From assembly GCA_965279005.1 (NCBI GenBank), contig CBDIHK010000029.1, forward strand, positions 620,001 to 684,000: 64,000 nucleotides of DNA, in the 5' to 3' direction. Shown piece after piece: positions 33,291-42,492 of the stretch; position 1 is the first letter of the stretch; every line of letters starts with the position of its first letter. The DNA is from Planctobacterium sp965279005. GTDB taxonomy: Bacteria; Pseudomonadota; Gammaproteobacteria; Enterobacterales; Alteromonadaceae. The notes below the pieces were generated by a model. It saw nothing but the letters and a program-made list of their open reading frames with translations, searched no databases and was not told where the DNA came from. The position numbers and the translations under genes were made by a program.

Positions 33291-36269
33291 ATGAAAAAGA
33301 CCAACTTTTCAAAAAAACGGCTATCAGCCAGCATCTCCATGCTGCTTGGTGCCGCCGCAATCGCTCCGGTATCGGCACAGGAAAGCGATACCGAAGCAGC
33401 GGCAAATGATGTAGAGATAATCCAGGTATCCGGTATCCGTGGCAGTTTGGCGCGGTCGCAGGATATCAAACGGGATTCATCTGGTATTGTGGACGCCATC
33501 TCCGCTGAGGAAATGGGTAAATTCCCTGATACTAACTTGGCAGAATCGTTACAGCGTATCACAGGTGTAACTATCAGCCGTAGCAACAACGAAGGTAGCC
33601 AGATTACAGTGCGGGGTTTCGGTCCTGACTTTAACTTGATTACCCTTAACGGGCGCCAGATGCCGGGTACCGGTAACAGCCGTTCCTTCAACTTGGAAAA
33701 CCTAGCCTCTACCGGCGTGAGCGCACTTGAGCTGTACAAATCAGCCCGTGTCGATGTACCTTCAGGTGGTTTGGGTGCCACAGTTGATATTAAAACCGCG
33801 AAACCATTGTCATCACCTGGCTTGAAGTACACTTTCTCTGCGAAAGGTATTTATGACGAGTCAAACGAAAAATACGATGACACCACACCAGAAATCGCGG
33901 CTTTGTATAGCGATACCTTTGCTGACAATACCATCGGTATTTCGATTTCAGCCTCTTACCAAGAACGTGACTTCCAGCAACAAAGCGCCAATATTCCTGG
34001 CTGGCAAGCCAACCAAGGTCCCTTTAGCCAGGCTACTAGCTTTATCGATAACCGCCCGGACGCCACTTCAGACGCTGATGATGTCGATCCGCAATGGGTG
34101 GGTACGACGTTGGAACAGCAGGCTGATGGTAAGTCAGGTAATACCTTCCTACCGCGTCAGATCTCTTATGATGTGAATGACGTGCAACGTAGCCGTACCA
34201 ATGCCCACTTGACGCTGCAATGGGCACCAACCGAAGATATGACCTTCTCGTTGGACTACCTGCAAAATGAAGCAGAAACCGCAACCGAAGGTTATGGTTT
34301 TGGTATTTGGTTTAACTTTGGCGGTAACGTTAACTCTTACGAGTTGGACGAAAACGGCACCGCGGTGCGGTTCAACGAATCAGGCAATGACTTTGCCCAC
34401 TCGCGCTCAGCCGAAACTTTGTTGGTTGAACAAGACTCCATAGGCTTTAACTGGGAATGGCAGTTTAATGAAGACCTACACCTAGAGTTTGACTATCACG
34501 ATTCCGAAACCACCAGTGATAATGGCGCAGATCCTGGCACCAACGCTAGGTCATTGCTAATCATCGGTCCGAACAATATCGTTAACAAGACCTACGACTT
34601 CACTGGCGGCGGCATACCACAGTTCTCCATGGTATGGCCTAATGATGCTGCTGAAGCCAGCGCTGGCGATATCGACCCCTTGTTTGCGCAATTTACACGG
34701 GGACAAGGTATTTCAACTATTGAGCAGTTCCAGTTACACGGCACTTGGTTGAGCCCATTTGATAGCTTCTTGGTGCAGGTTAAAGCCGGTGCCTCTTATA
34801 CTGAGCAGTCTTTTGGCGGCACCAACTTCTTTAGTGGAAACCAGGGACCAGGTGGTTATAACGGCAACATGGCCATCTTCCCAGACAGCATGTTTACCCG
34901 TACGCCTACCGGCGACTTGTTGGATGAGTTTGTTCCCAACCTAAACACCAACTACTACTTTGACTGGGATTTAAATGAAGCCCTTTCGCGAATGAAGGCC
35001 TTTTTCCCGAACATGTTGACCGGTTTTACTACACTGCCTTCCGATACCAGAGCAGATCTTACCGAAGAAACTACTGCCGCCTATGTCACCGCCAAGATGG
35101 AGTTTGAAATTGCAGATCGCATCCTAGATGTGAACGTAGGTGTGCGCTATGAAGAAACGGATGTCATCAGTGAAAGTGAGCAAACTATCCCTGACCGCAT
35201 GCGTTGGTCCAATCCTACCGAATGGCAGCTGTTAAACAGTGGTACTTCCTTCGTAGCGGATCCAGGCCAACACGACGTTACCTTGCCGGCATTGGATTTG
35301 CGCTACGAAGTAGCCGACGATATGTTTGCCAGGTTCTCTTGGGGTAAATCAATCACCCGTTCGGCGCTCGGTTCACTAATTTCAGGTCTGGCTCTATCGC
35401 CTACACCAAAACCAGGCGGCCGAACCGGTGCTTCTGGTAATCCCAACTTGCAACCTTATGAATCCACTAACCTAGATTTATCTTTTGAATGGTATTACGA
35501 CGATGCAAGTTATGTGTCGATTGCCTACTTTAAAAAGGATGTTGTAAACTTCATCATCAACGGTCAGACGGTGCAGACATTTGATGGCATTACCGATCCA
35601 TTCATTGGACCGCGGGCGCAAACAGCAATATCGCAGTTGGAGTCAGAAGGCATCCAAACCACGGTGGAAAACATCTGGCAGCGCATCATTGATAACGGTG
35701 GTGGTGTCGATGACGAATGCTGCCAAACCCAGGTAATTTACCAAGGCTCAGATGATCCGCTAACTGAATGGTTGATTAGCCAACCGGTCAATGACCCAGA
35801 AGAAAAAGGAGTTGATGGCATCGAGTTTGCGGTACAGCACGTGTTTGGAGATACCGGTTTTGGTGCATCATTCAATTTCACCGTTGTAGATAGTGATTCA
35901 GAATATGATATCAATGACCTCTCGGTGCAGGCACCTCTAGTGGGGATTAGTGACTCAGCTAACTTCCAGGTATTCTATGAGGACGACTACTGGTCGGTGA
36001 AATTAACGCAAACTTGGCGTGATGATTATCTGGCGGGCGTGGGACAAACCCAAGGTACTGCGGATGCGCCTCCGCAGTTCGTTAGAGACGCTTCCATTAC
36101 CGACTTTAGTGTCAACTATAGCCATACCGAAGAACTTACTTTCTTCTTGGAAGGCTACAATATCACTAACGAAACTGAAGAAGGCTATGGCCGTTATGAA
36201 AACCAGTTCTTATATGGTAGGCAATACGGTCCGCGTTATGCATTTGGTATGAGATATACCTTTGAATAA
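33291..36269 (+). CDS. TonB-dependent receptor of the beta-glucan locus
   Basis: A 992-residue outer-membrane receptor; the ATG at 33291 (MKKTNFSKKRLSASISMLLG) starts a signal peptide ending near VSA. The TonB box region is EIIQVSGIRGS, followed by the plug domain (GKFPDTNLAESLQRITGVTI, ITVRGFGPDFNLITLNGRQM), and the barrel ends in YAFGMRYTFE with a terminal aromatic residue. This long oligosaccharide-type receptor is the usual SusC-like substitute in marine gammaproteobacteria. Placed between a surface GH16 and halogenase/SapC/cupin companions, it probably imports laminari-oligosaccharides. Confidence 0.94.
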   Translation: MKKTNFSKKRLSASISMLLGAAAIAPVSAQESDTEAAANDVEIIQVSGIRGSLARSQDIKRDSSGIVDAISAEEMGKFPDTNLAESLQRITGVTISRSNNEGSQITVRGFGPDFNLITLNGRQMPGTGNSRSFNLENLASTGVSALELYKSARVDVPSGGLGATVDIKTAKPLSSPGLKYTFSAKGIYDESNEKYDDTTPEIAALYSDTFADNTIGISISASYQERDFQQQSANIPGWQANQGPFSQATSFIDNRPDATSDADDVDPQWVGTTLEQQADGKSGNTFLPRQISYDVNDVQRSRTNAHLTLQWAPTEDMTFSLDYLQNEAETATEGYGFGIWFNFGGNVNSYELDENGTAVRFNESGNDFAHSRSAETLLVEQDSIGFNWEWQFNEDLHLEFDYHDSETTSDNGADPGTNARSLLIIGPNNIVNKTYDFTGGGIPQFSMVWPNDAAEASAGDIDPLFAQFTRGQGISTIEQFQLHGTWLSPFDSFLVQVKAGASYTEQSFGGTNFFSGNQGPGGYNGNMAIFPDSMFTRTPTGDLLDEFVPNLNTNYYFDWDLNEALSRMKAFFPNMLTGFTTLPSDTRADLTEETTAAYVTAKMEFEIADRILDVNVGVRYEETDVISESEQTIPDRMRWSNPTEWQLLNSGTSFVADPGQHDVTLPALDLRYEVADDMFARFSWGKSITRSALGSLISGLALSPTPKPGGRTGASGNPNLQPYESTNLDLSFEWYYDDASYVSIAYFKKDVVNFIINGQTVQTFDGITDPFIGPRAQTAISQLESEGIQTTVENIWQRIIDNGGGVDDECCQTQVIYQGSDDPLTEWLISQPVNDPEEKGVDGIEFAVQHVFGDTGFGASFNFTVVDSDSEYDINDLSVQAPLVGISDSANFQVFYEDDYWSVKLTQTWRDDYLAGVGQTQGTADAPPQFVRDASITDFSVNYSHTEELTFFLEGYNITNETEEGYGRYENQFLYGRQYGPRYAFGMRYTFE

Positions 36270-36286
36270 GTAACAACGAGCAAAAC

Positions 36287-36326
36287 AAAGCCGCGAACCA
36301 AAGTTTGGTGTCGCGGCTTTTTATTT
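36287..36326 (+). terminator. Rho-independent terminator after TonB receptor
   Basis: AAAGCCGCGA (36287-36296) pairs with TCGCGGCTTT (36311-36320), followed by TTATTT. The loop itself pairs (ACCAA/TTGGT), extending the stem. It separates the receptor from the halogenase operon. Confidence 0.88.
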
Positions 36327-36486
36327 GCCGCAATTCCATCAAGCTTTTGCGCATTTACAAATATGGCTAACAATGGTTTGATGGAATTGGTTTAAGCAGT
36401 TGCCCTCTCACGTCACACTTGCTAAAACTAGCCTATTGTATGAAGCGCCAAGCGCTTAGTGTTTATCTGAATCTGAGGTACAAATC

Positions 36487-38043
36487 TTGGAACAAGCAAT
36501 CCGTAAAGTCGTCATTGTCGGTGGTGGCTCCGCTGGCTGGCTAACCTGTGCTGTCTTGGCCGCTGAACATTGCGCCAACGCAGAAAACGGCATGGAAATC
36601 ACCCTGATCGAATCGCCCGATGTCGCCACTATTGGTGTTGGTGAAGGCACTTGGCCCACCATGCGCGGCACATTACGCAAAACCGGCATAAAAGAAACCG
36701 ACTTTTTCCGGGAATGTGATGCATCCTTCAAACAAGGTGCAAAATTTGCAAAATGGGTTACCGGCGCTGACGACGATGCTTACTACCACCCATTGGTACT
36801 GCCACAAGGTTACCAGGACATCAACCTAGCGCCATTTTGGTTTGAACATGCTGATAAAATGTCGTTTGCTGACGCTGTTTGTTTCCAAAGCCATATCTGT
36901 GAAAAAGGCCTTGCACCCAAGCAAAATACCACCCCTGAATACGCACACGTAGCCAACTACGCATACCACCTAGACGCAGGCAAGTTCGGCGTATTTTTGC
37001 AGAAACACTGCACCCAAAAACTGGGCGCCAGACACATCTTGGATCACGTCACGGGGATCCGCAGCCATGAAAACGGGGATATTGCCGCGCTGCAAACCAA
37101 ACAACACGGTGAGCTAGAAGGTGACCTGTTTATTGATTGCACCGGCTTCAAGTCCTTGTTGCTGGGCAAGCACTACGGCATCCCATTCAAGAGTTGTAAA
37201 TCTGTCTTGTTCAACGATACCGCCCTGGCGATGCAAGTACCATATCCAGAAGCCGATAGCCCAATTGCCAGCCACACCATATCCACCGCCCAAAGCGCTG
37301 GCTGGATTTGGGATATCGGCTTGCCAACCCGACGCGGTATTGGCGCAGTTTACTCCAGCGACCATACTAGCCAGGATCAAGCCGAGCAGGAATTGCGCAA
37401 CTACGTTAGGGCGATTATTGGCGACAAAGTTGACTCACTGAATCCGCGCAAGATTGATATTAACCCAGGTCACCGCGAAGTGTTTTGGCATAAAAACTGT
37501 GTTGCCGTGGGCTTGGCTGCGGGCTTCCTTGAACCGCTTGAAGCCTCAGCCCTGGTATTGGTGGAACTATCCGCCGCCATGATCAGCGAGCAAATGCCGG
37601 CTACCCGCGGGGTCATGGATATTGTGGCAAAGCGTTTTAATGAAAAGTTCCAGTACCGTTGGGATCGCATTATCGATTTCTTGAAACTGCACTATGTACT
37701 AACCAAGCGCACCGACAGTGATTATTGGATTGATAACTGCCGCCCTGAAACCATTCCCGACGAATTGCAAGCCCTATTGGAACTATGGCGCCACCAGCCG
37801 CCCTGGCACCAGGACTTCACCCATGTTGACGAGGTTTTCCCATCGGCAAGCTACCAATATGTGCTTTATGGAATGGAATTTGAGATGGCCAAAAGGGCAA
37901 CCCAACGTCGTTCGTTAAATGAAAAATTAGCGCAGCAGCACCTGCAAAAAAACCAAGAGTTAACCCAGAAACTATTGCGGGGACTGCCCAGCAACCGGGA
38001 ACTCATCGAAAAAATAAAAACTTATGGGTTACAGGCGATTTAA
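36487..38043 (+). CDS. Flavin-dependent tryptophan-halogenase family protein
   Basis: A 518-residue protein with a TTG start; GAGG lies 8 bases upstream. It has the FAD-binding GGGSAGW near residue 13, GVGEGTWPTM, the Lys of SFKQGAKF at the position of the halogenase catalytic lysine, and GWIWDIGL, which matches the WxWxI flavin-halogenase motif. Copies of this family are regularly found beside TonB receptors in carbohydrate loci, where no halogenated product is known. Followed by SapC (58 bases) and cupin-8 genes. An inverted repeat AAGCGC-CAA-GCGCTT at 36443-36457, just upstream, could be an operator. Confidence 0.88.
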   Translation: MEQAIRKVVIVGGGSAGWLTCAVLAAEHCANAENGMEITLIESPDVATIGVGEGTWPTMRGTLRKTGIKETDFFRECDASFKQGAKFAKWVTGADDDAYYHPLVLPQGYQDINLAPFWFEHADKMSFADAVCFQSHICEKGLAPKQNTTPEYAHVANYAYHLDAGKFGVFLQKHCTQKLGARHILDHVTGIRSHENGDIAALQTKQHGELEGDLFIDCTGFKSLLLGKHYGIPFKSCKSVLFNDTALAMQVPYPEADSPIASHTISTAQSAGWIWDIGLPTRRGIGAVYSSDHTSQDQAEQELRNYVRAIIGDKVDSLNPRKIDINPGHREVFWHKNCVAVGLAAGFLEPLEASALVLVELSAAMISEQMPATRGVMDIVAKRFNEKFQYRWDRIIDFLKLHYVLTKRTDSDYWIDNCRPETIPDELQALLELWRHQPPWHQDFTHVDEVFPSASYQYVLYGMEFEMAKRATQRRSLNEKLAQQHLQKNQELTQKLLRGLPSNRELIEKIKTYGLQAI

Positions 38044-38101
38044 CCCAAGCGTATAAAATGGCGCTACACTCTGTGTAGCCGCTATCACCAAAGGAGCCAC
38101 A

Positions 38102-38821
38102 ATGCCCAACCACCAATTATTAGATAATGTCAGCCACAAGGATTTGCGTATTATCACCGCCCAACGCCCTGAATTGGGGGACACTGACAGTTACGCACGT
38201 GTTGTCTTGTCAGAACTAAAACTCGCCCAAAGCAGCTACCCACTGTTCTTCCGCAAACAAGCGGAAACCGGGCAATTTGAAATCATCGCTATGTTTGGGT
38301 TGGATGCCTCTGAAAACGTATTTTTAGACGACAATGGTTGGCATGCCCACTACTTGCCACTGTCCATTCAGCGCCGGCCATTCTTGATTGGTTACCAGGC
38401 CAATGAAACTGGCGAAGATAACCCCGTCATCCACATCGATATGGATAGCCCCAGGATCAGTGAAAGCGAAGGCGAAGCCATATTTTTACCCCAAGGTGGC
38501 CAAAGCGACTATTTGCAACACGTGGGCTCGGTACTCAATGCCTTGCACCAAGGCCTGCCGCAAACCCAACCCTTTGTAGATGCATTGGTGGAATTAGAAC
38601 TAATTGAAACGGTTGAGCTAAAAGTGAAGCTCGACGACGGCAATACCGTTGAAGTGACCGGGCTGTACACTATCCAAGAAGAAAACCTGCGCAATTTAAG
38701 CGGTGATGCCGTCGCCAAATTACATGCTGTCGGTTATCTTGAGCCTATCTATATGATGTTGGCCTCGCTGCAAAACTTGACCAAAGTTATACAATTGAAA
38801 AACTTGCGCTTGGCAAAATAA
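38102..38821 (+). CDS. SapC family protein
   Basis: A 239-residue cytoplasmic protein matching SapC (PF07277): LRIITAQRPELGD, AQSSYPLFFRKQAETGQFEI, AMFGLDASENVFLDDNGWHA and YLPLSIQRRPFLIGY. SapC was named from an S-layer-linked gene; its biochemical role is unknown, but it recurs with the tryptophan-halogenase-like and cupin-8 proteins beside TonB receptors. An AAAGGAG site precedes the ATG. The cupin gene begins 1 base after its stop. Confidence 0.88.
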   Translation: MPNHQLLDNVSHKDLRIITAQRPELGDTDSYARVVLSELKLAQSSYPLFFRKQAETGQFEIIAMFGLDASENVFLDDNGWHAHYLPLSIQRRPFLIGYQANETGEDNPVIHIDMDSPRISESEGEAIFLPQGGQSDYLQHVGSVLNALHQGLPQTQPFVDALVELELIETVELKVKLDDGNTVEVTGLYTIQEENLRNLSGDAVAKLHAVGYLEPIYMMLASLQNLTKVIQLKNLRLAK

Positions 38822-38822
38822 C

Positions 38823-39806
38823 ATGCAAAACATGGATGAAATCAGCCTTAGCGCTGGCGACACTTTACCAGAAGGCCTGTTGGCAGATGCCAAACCACTA
38901 ATACTGCGTGGCTACGTGCGCCATTGGCCAATGGTGGAAAAAGCATTGCAAGGAACGGATGCCATCATGCAGCACCTGCTGCAGTTCTACCACGACTCAC
39001 CAGTGCACTTGATGCGCGGTGAAGCAAAAGACAAGGGGCGGTTATTTTACACCGATGATTTAACCGGTTTTAATTTCAGCCGCTGCCGGGTCAACCTGCG
39101 AGATGTATTCAAAGAGCTTGCGGATAAGGCGCAAGACACCCTGTATGTGGGTTCCACTGCTATCGACAAGGCTTTTCCAAAGCTTCGGCTAGACAATGAC
39201 TTGGCGGCACTGTCAGATAAAGCTCTAGTCAGTATTTGGATGGGCAACCAAAGCCGGGTTGCCGCCCATTATGACGCGCCAGATAATATCGCCTGTGTGG
39301 TTGCCGGGCGTAGGCGCTTTACCCTGTTTCCACCCAACCAAACCGATAACCTGTATATTGGACCGTTGGATTTTACCCCTGCTGGGCAACCCGCCAGTTT
39401 AGTTGACTTCCATAACCCGGATTATGAACGGTTCCCTAAATTTAAGCAGGCGCAAGAACATGGCTTGGTGGCAGAACTTGAGCCAGGCGACGCTATTTTT
39501 GTACCCAGCATGTGGTGGCACCACGTGGAAGGTTTGTCGGATTTTAATATCCTGGTGAACTACTGGTGGCGGCAGGTGGACAATTATATCGGTGCCCCCG
39601 CCGATGCCTTATTCCACGCGATTTTAAGTATACGGGAATTGCCTGAAGAACAGCGCCAATATTGGCAAGAGGTGTTCGACTACTATGTATTTAACCCTAC
39701 CGAGCAAAGCCATATCCCAGAATACCGCCGCGGTTTGTTAAACCCATTGGATGCCAACAGTGCCCGTGCATTAAGGGGGTTGTTGATTAATAAACTCAAC
39801 CGGTAA
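38823..39806 (+). CDS. Cupin-8/JmjC-like Fe(II)/2-oxoglutarate oxygenase
   Basis: A 327-residue protein with a cupin_8 (FIH/JmjC-like) fold: LILRGYVRHWPMV at the start, metal ligands HxD in VAAHYDAPDN, the distal His in MWWHHVEGLSDF, and RRRFTLFPP between them. Family members hydroxylate protein side chains using 2-oxoglutarate and O2. The target here could be the TonB receptor or a companion protein, but that is speculation. Start coupled to the SapC stop (one base between); a second ATG at 38832 is possible. Confidence 0.87.
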   Translation: MQNMDEISLSAGDTLPEGLLADAKPLILRGYVRHWPMVEKALQGTDAIMQHLLQFYHDSPVHLMRGEAKDKGRLFYTDDLTGFNFSRCRVNLRDVFKELADKAQDTLYVGSTAIDKAFPKLRLDNDLAALSDKALVSIWMGNQSRVAAHYDAPDNIACVVAGRRRFTLFPPNQTDNLYIGPLDFTPAGQPASLVDFHNPDYERFPKFKQAQEHGLVAELEPGDAIFVPSMWWHHVEGLSDFNILVNYWWRQVDNYIGAPADALFHAILSIRELPEEQRQYWQEVFDYYVFNPTEQSHIPEYRRGLLNPLDANSARALRGLLINKLNR

Positions 39807-39831
39807 GATTGGCCTCCGCCCGCCATTAGTT

Positions 39832-40542
39832 TTACTGCAAGCGTTGGTTTTGGATTGTGTAATACTGGAGCGAACCAGGCTTCCCTTCAAATAAGCCGGG
39901 GCTGTGGTTACTCGATCCGAAATACCCTTGCACTTCTGTGTACCCCAACCCGTACAATTCCATAATCTTTTTATGTTTGGTGAATCCCAGCACGGAAATT
40001 GAAAGCAGCCCTGCTTCTTCAAGCGGCTTTATACCTCCGGTCAAATCCCCTTTGATGACAACTCTCGTGGCGGGAGTTCCGGTAGCCAAGGTTCCAGCAA
40101 AATTCTCACCAACCGTTAGTTGCATGTTACTGCTTGAAACAATTGAGCCTTTGAAGCTACCAGCGACAAACACCTTGCTAATATCATCAGAATAGATATT
40201 GGCACCAGGCATTACATCCCCGGCAACCACCAGCTCACTATGCCCAATCAGGTGCACATCATGGCCAAGGTTACCCTTTACGTGTACTACCTGCCCAACA
40301 ATTTCCTCATCAGTATCGCCTTCGATAAGAACATATTCGATCCCATCAAATTTGCATCTTTCCCGAACGAAATAACACATTGAATAAAAAAAGCGTGTAT
40401 TCAGGTTATTTAGGGCACCAATTTCCTTCTGTACTTCCAACCATGGCATAGGTGTTGAATTTTCTTGTTCAGCCAAGGCACAGCTAGCAAACAGTAAAAT
40501 AAAAAAATAGGAAAAGTGTTTGAGCGGTTTTCTGATATCCAT
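39832..40542 (-). CDS. Secreted repeat protein of unknown function, copy 1
   Basis: A 236-residue exported protein with a signal peptide ending ASCALA; Cys21 in FASC could alternatively be a lipobox Cys. The mature part holds MCYFVRERCKFDGIEYVLIE, then short beta-strand repeats (VVHVKGNLGHDVHLIGHSEL, VAGDVMPGANIYSDDISKV) that look like a small right-handed beta-helix, as in polymer-forming proteins. It is a tandem paralogue of 40647-41357, including matching upstream bases (GTATTCCTT). No named family recognised. Confidence 0.65.
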   Translation of the reverse strand: MDIRKPLKHFSYFFILLFASCALAEQENSTPMPWLEVQKEIGALNNLNTRFFYSMCYFVRERCKFDGIEYVLIEGDTDEEIVGQVVHVKGNLGHDVHLIGHSELVVAGDVMPGANIYSDDISKVFVAGSFKGSIVSSSNMQLTVGENFAGTLATGTPATRVVIKGDLTGGIKPLEEAGLLSISVLGFTKHKKIMELYGLGYTEVQGYFGSSNHSPGLFEGKPGSLQYYTIQNQRLQ

Positions 40543-40646
40543 CTCGCGTATTCCTTAATGTCAGCGTTACTGATTTATCAAAGTAAACTCGATTAAAGTG
40601 TAAGCACAAACGGTAAATAAACTCAACTATCGGTTGTGACTTGAGT

Positions 40647-41357
40647 TTACTTGTTACGTTGTTGTTGCACCGTGTAATAATCAATGGTGCGCTCCCTATG
40701 TTCGTGTAAGCCAGGTTCGTGGTTGCTCGTACCAAAATAGGCTTCTACGTTCGTGTAACCGCGGCGAAACAACTCCATTAGCTTGGCTTTATCTGTATAT
40801 CCCAATACAGATATATAGAGTAATCCCCCCTCTAAAATAGGCTTTATTTCACCATTGTAATCCCCCCGAATTACAATATGAGAGGATGGGCTTCCAGTGG
40901 CAAAGGAACCGGTAAAATCCTTATTAACTACAAGATAAATACTGCTGGTAGAGGATATTGCCCCCCTTAAGTTTCCCGCTATAAACACATTGCTGATATC
41001 GTCAGAATAGATTGTTACATCCGGCAGCACATCGCCTGCCACAATTAACTGCCCTTGCCCAATAAGGCGCACATCATGGGCGAGATGGCCTTTTATATGT
41101 ACCACCTGCCCGATGATTTCTTCGTCAGTATCGCCTTCAATAAGAACATATTCTATCCCATCAAATTTGCATCCTTTGCGAATGAAATAGCACATACTTG
41201 CGAAATAGTTTGTTTCAAGGGCATATAGCGCACCAACTTCCTTTTGCACTTGCTGCCATGGCATAGGTTTGGATTTTTCTTGTTCAGCCAAGGCACAGCT
41301 AGCAAATACTAATATGGCAAGGTAAAAGGCAGTGATAAGGTAATTTTTGATATCCAT
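40647..41357 (-). CDS. Secreted repeat protein of unknown function, copy 2
   Basis: A 236-residue paralogue of the next gene, identical in length and colinear throughout (IEYVLIEGDTDEEIIGQVVH shared nearly exactly). A signal peptide ends ASCALA. The central region has regular short strands suggesting a beta-helix; the C-terminus has GYTNVEAYFGTSNHEPGLHE. The strongest conservation is around MCYF and the GDTDEE segment. Function unknown. Upstream gene of a two-gene tandem, 104 bases apart. Confidence 0.65.
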   Translation of the reverse strand: MDIKNYLITAFYLAILVFASCALAEQEKSKPMPWQQVQKEVGALYALETNYFASMCYFIRKGCKFDGIEYVLIEGDTDEEIIGQVVHIKGHLAHDVRLIGQGQLIVAGDVLPDVTIYSDDISNVFIAGNLRGAISSTSSIYLVVNKDFTGSFATGSPSSHIVIRGDYNGEIKPILEGGLLYISVLGYTDKAKLMELFRRGYTNVEAYFGTSNHEPGLHEHRERTIDYYTVQQQRNK

Positions 41358-41465
41358 CTGGTGTATTCCTTTGGGGCAATGTTACAGTTTGGTCGCCGCG
41401 GCATTGCAAAAGGTTTAATTGCCAGGGGTAAATAATTTAAGCGTTCTTTATTTGGGGTGTTGCTT

Positions 41466-42482
41466 ATGAAAATCACCAGGAAAGAGTTAGATCAGGCTGT
41501 TGGGCAGCAGATTATCAGCAGCGAACAAGCTGACGCCCTGTATCAGTTTTGGCAGCAACAAACCCAGCACCAGCCCCAATTTAACTTCACCCATATCCTG
41601 TATTATTTTGGTGGATTGCTGGCCATTGGTGCTATGACCTTGTTTATGAACCTGGGCTGGGAGAACTTCGGTGGTGCCGCCATCGTTATTATTTGCCTCA
41701 TTTACGCCGTCATTGGCCTTGGCCTTACCAATAAGTTTGCAGCTAAGAATTTGCAAATACCTGCCGGTATTTGCGCTACTTTTGTGATTTGCCTAACGCC
41801 ATTGGCCATATTTGGTTTGCAACAGTGGTTGGGATGGTGGCCAGACAGCACCGAATACCAAGATTACCACCGGCGCATACAGTGGCACTGGTTTTATATG
41901 GAGTTGGGGACTTTGGTTGTAGGTGCCATATTGGCCTGGTTATACCGCTACCCCTTTTTACTCATGCCCATCGCCGCCACCCTGTGGTACATGAGCATGG
42001 ATATCGCCGCCATGCTAAGCGGTGGCGATCAGACTTGGGAACTTCGGCAACTGGTTTCCATGTATTGGGGATTGTTGATGGTGGGCTTGGCTTTCTGGGT
42101 AGATGTGCGTTCACGCCATAGTGCCGATTATGCTTTTTGGCTCTACCTATTCGGCGTCATAGCGTTTTGGGGCGGCCTGTCTATGCAAGACTCGGATAGT
42201 GAACTGGCCAAGTTTGGCTACTTTTGTATTAATCTTTTGATGATTGTATTGGGCGCTATTTTGCAGCGGCGTATATTTGTTATCTGTGGCGCGCTGGGTA
42301 GCGCAGGTTATGTGGGATACTTGGCACACAACCTGTTTGAAGATAGCTGGTTCTTCCCAATCGCCCTGACCTTGATTGGCCTGGGCATCATCTACCTAGG
42401 CGTGCTTTGGCAAAAACAAGCATGGCCAGAAAAGATAAGGCAATTGGCATTGGAAAGGCTGGGTCTTGCACTCAAGGAGTAG
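41466..42482 (+). CDS. DUF2157 multi-pass membrane protein
   Basis: A 338-residue protein; the ATG at 41466 is preferred over a GTG at 41457 because GGGGTG then serves as ribosome-binding site. The N-terminal 45 residues (RKELDQAVGQQIISSEQADA) are the soluble DUF2157-like segment, followed by about nine hydrophobic helices beginning ILYYFGGLLAIGAMTLF. Family members are inner-membrane proteins of unknown role. Converges with the propeller gene. Confidence 0.75.
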   Translation: MKITRKELDQAVGQQIISSEQADALYQFWQQQTQHQPQFNFTHILYYFGGLLAIGAMTLFMNLGWENFGGAAIVIICLIYAVIGLGLTNKFAAKNLQIPAGICATFVICLTPLAIFGLQQWLGWWPDSTEYQDYHRRIQWHWFYMELGTLVVGAILAWLYRYPFLLMPIAATLWYMSMDIAAMLSGGDQTWELRQLVSMYWGLLMVGLAFWVDVRSRHSADYAFWLYLFGVIAFWGGLSMQDSDSELAKFGYFCINLLMIVLGAILQRRIFVICGALGSAGYVGYLAHNLFEDSWFFPIALTLIGLGIIYLGVLWQKQAWPEKIRQLALERLGLALKE

Positions 42483-42492
42483 AGAAAAAAAC

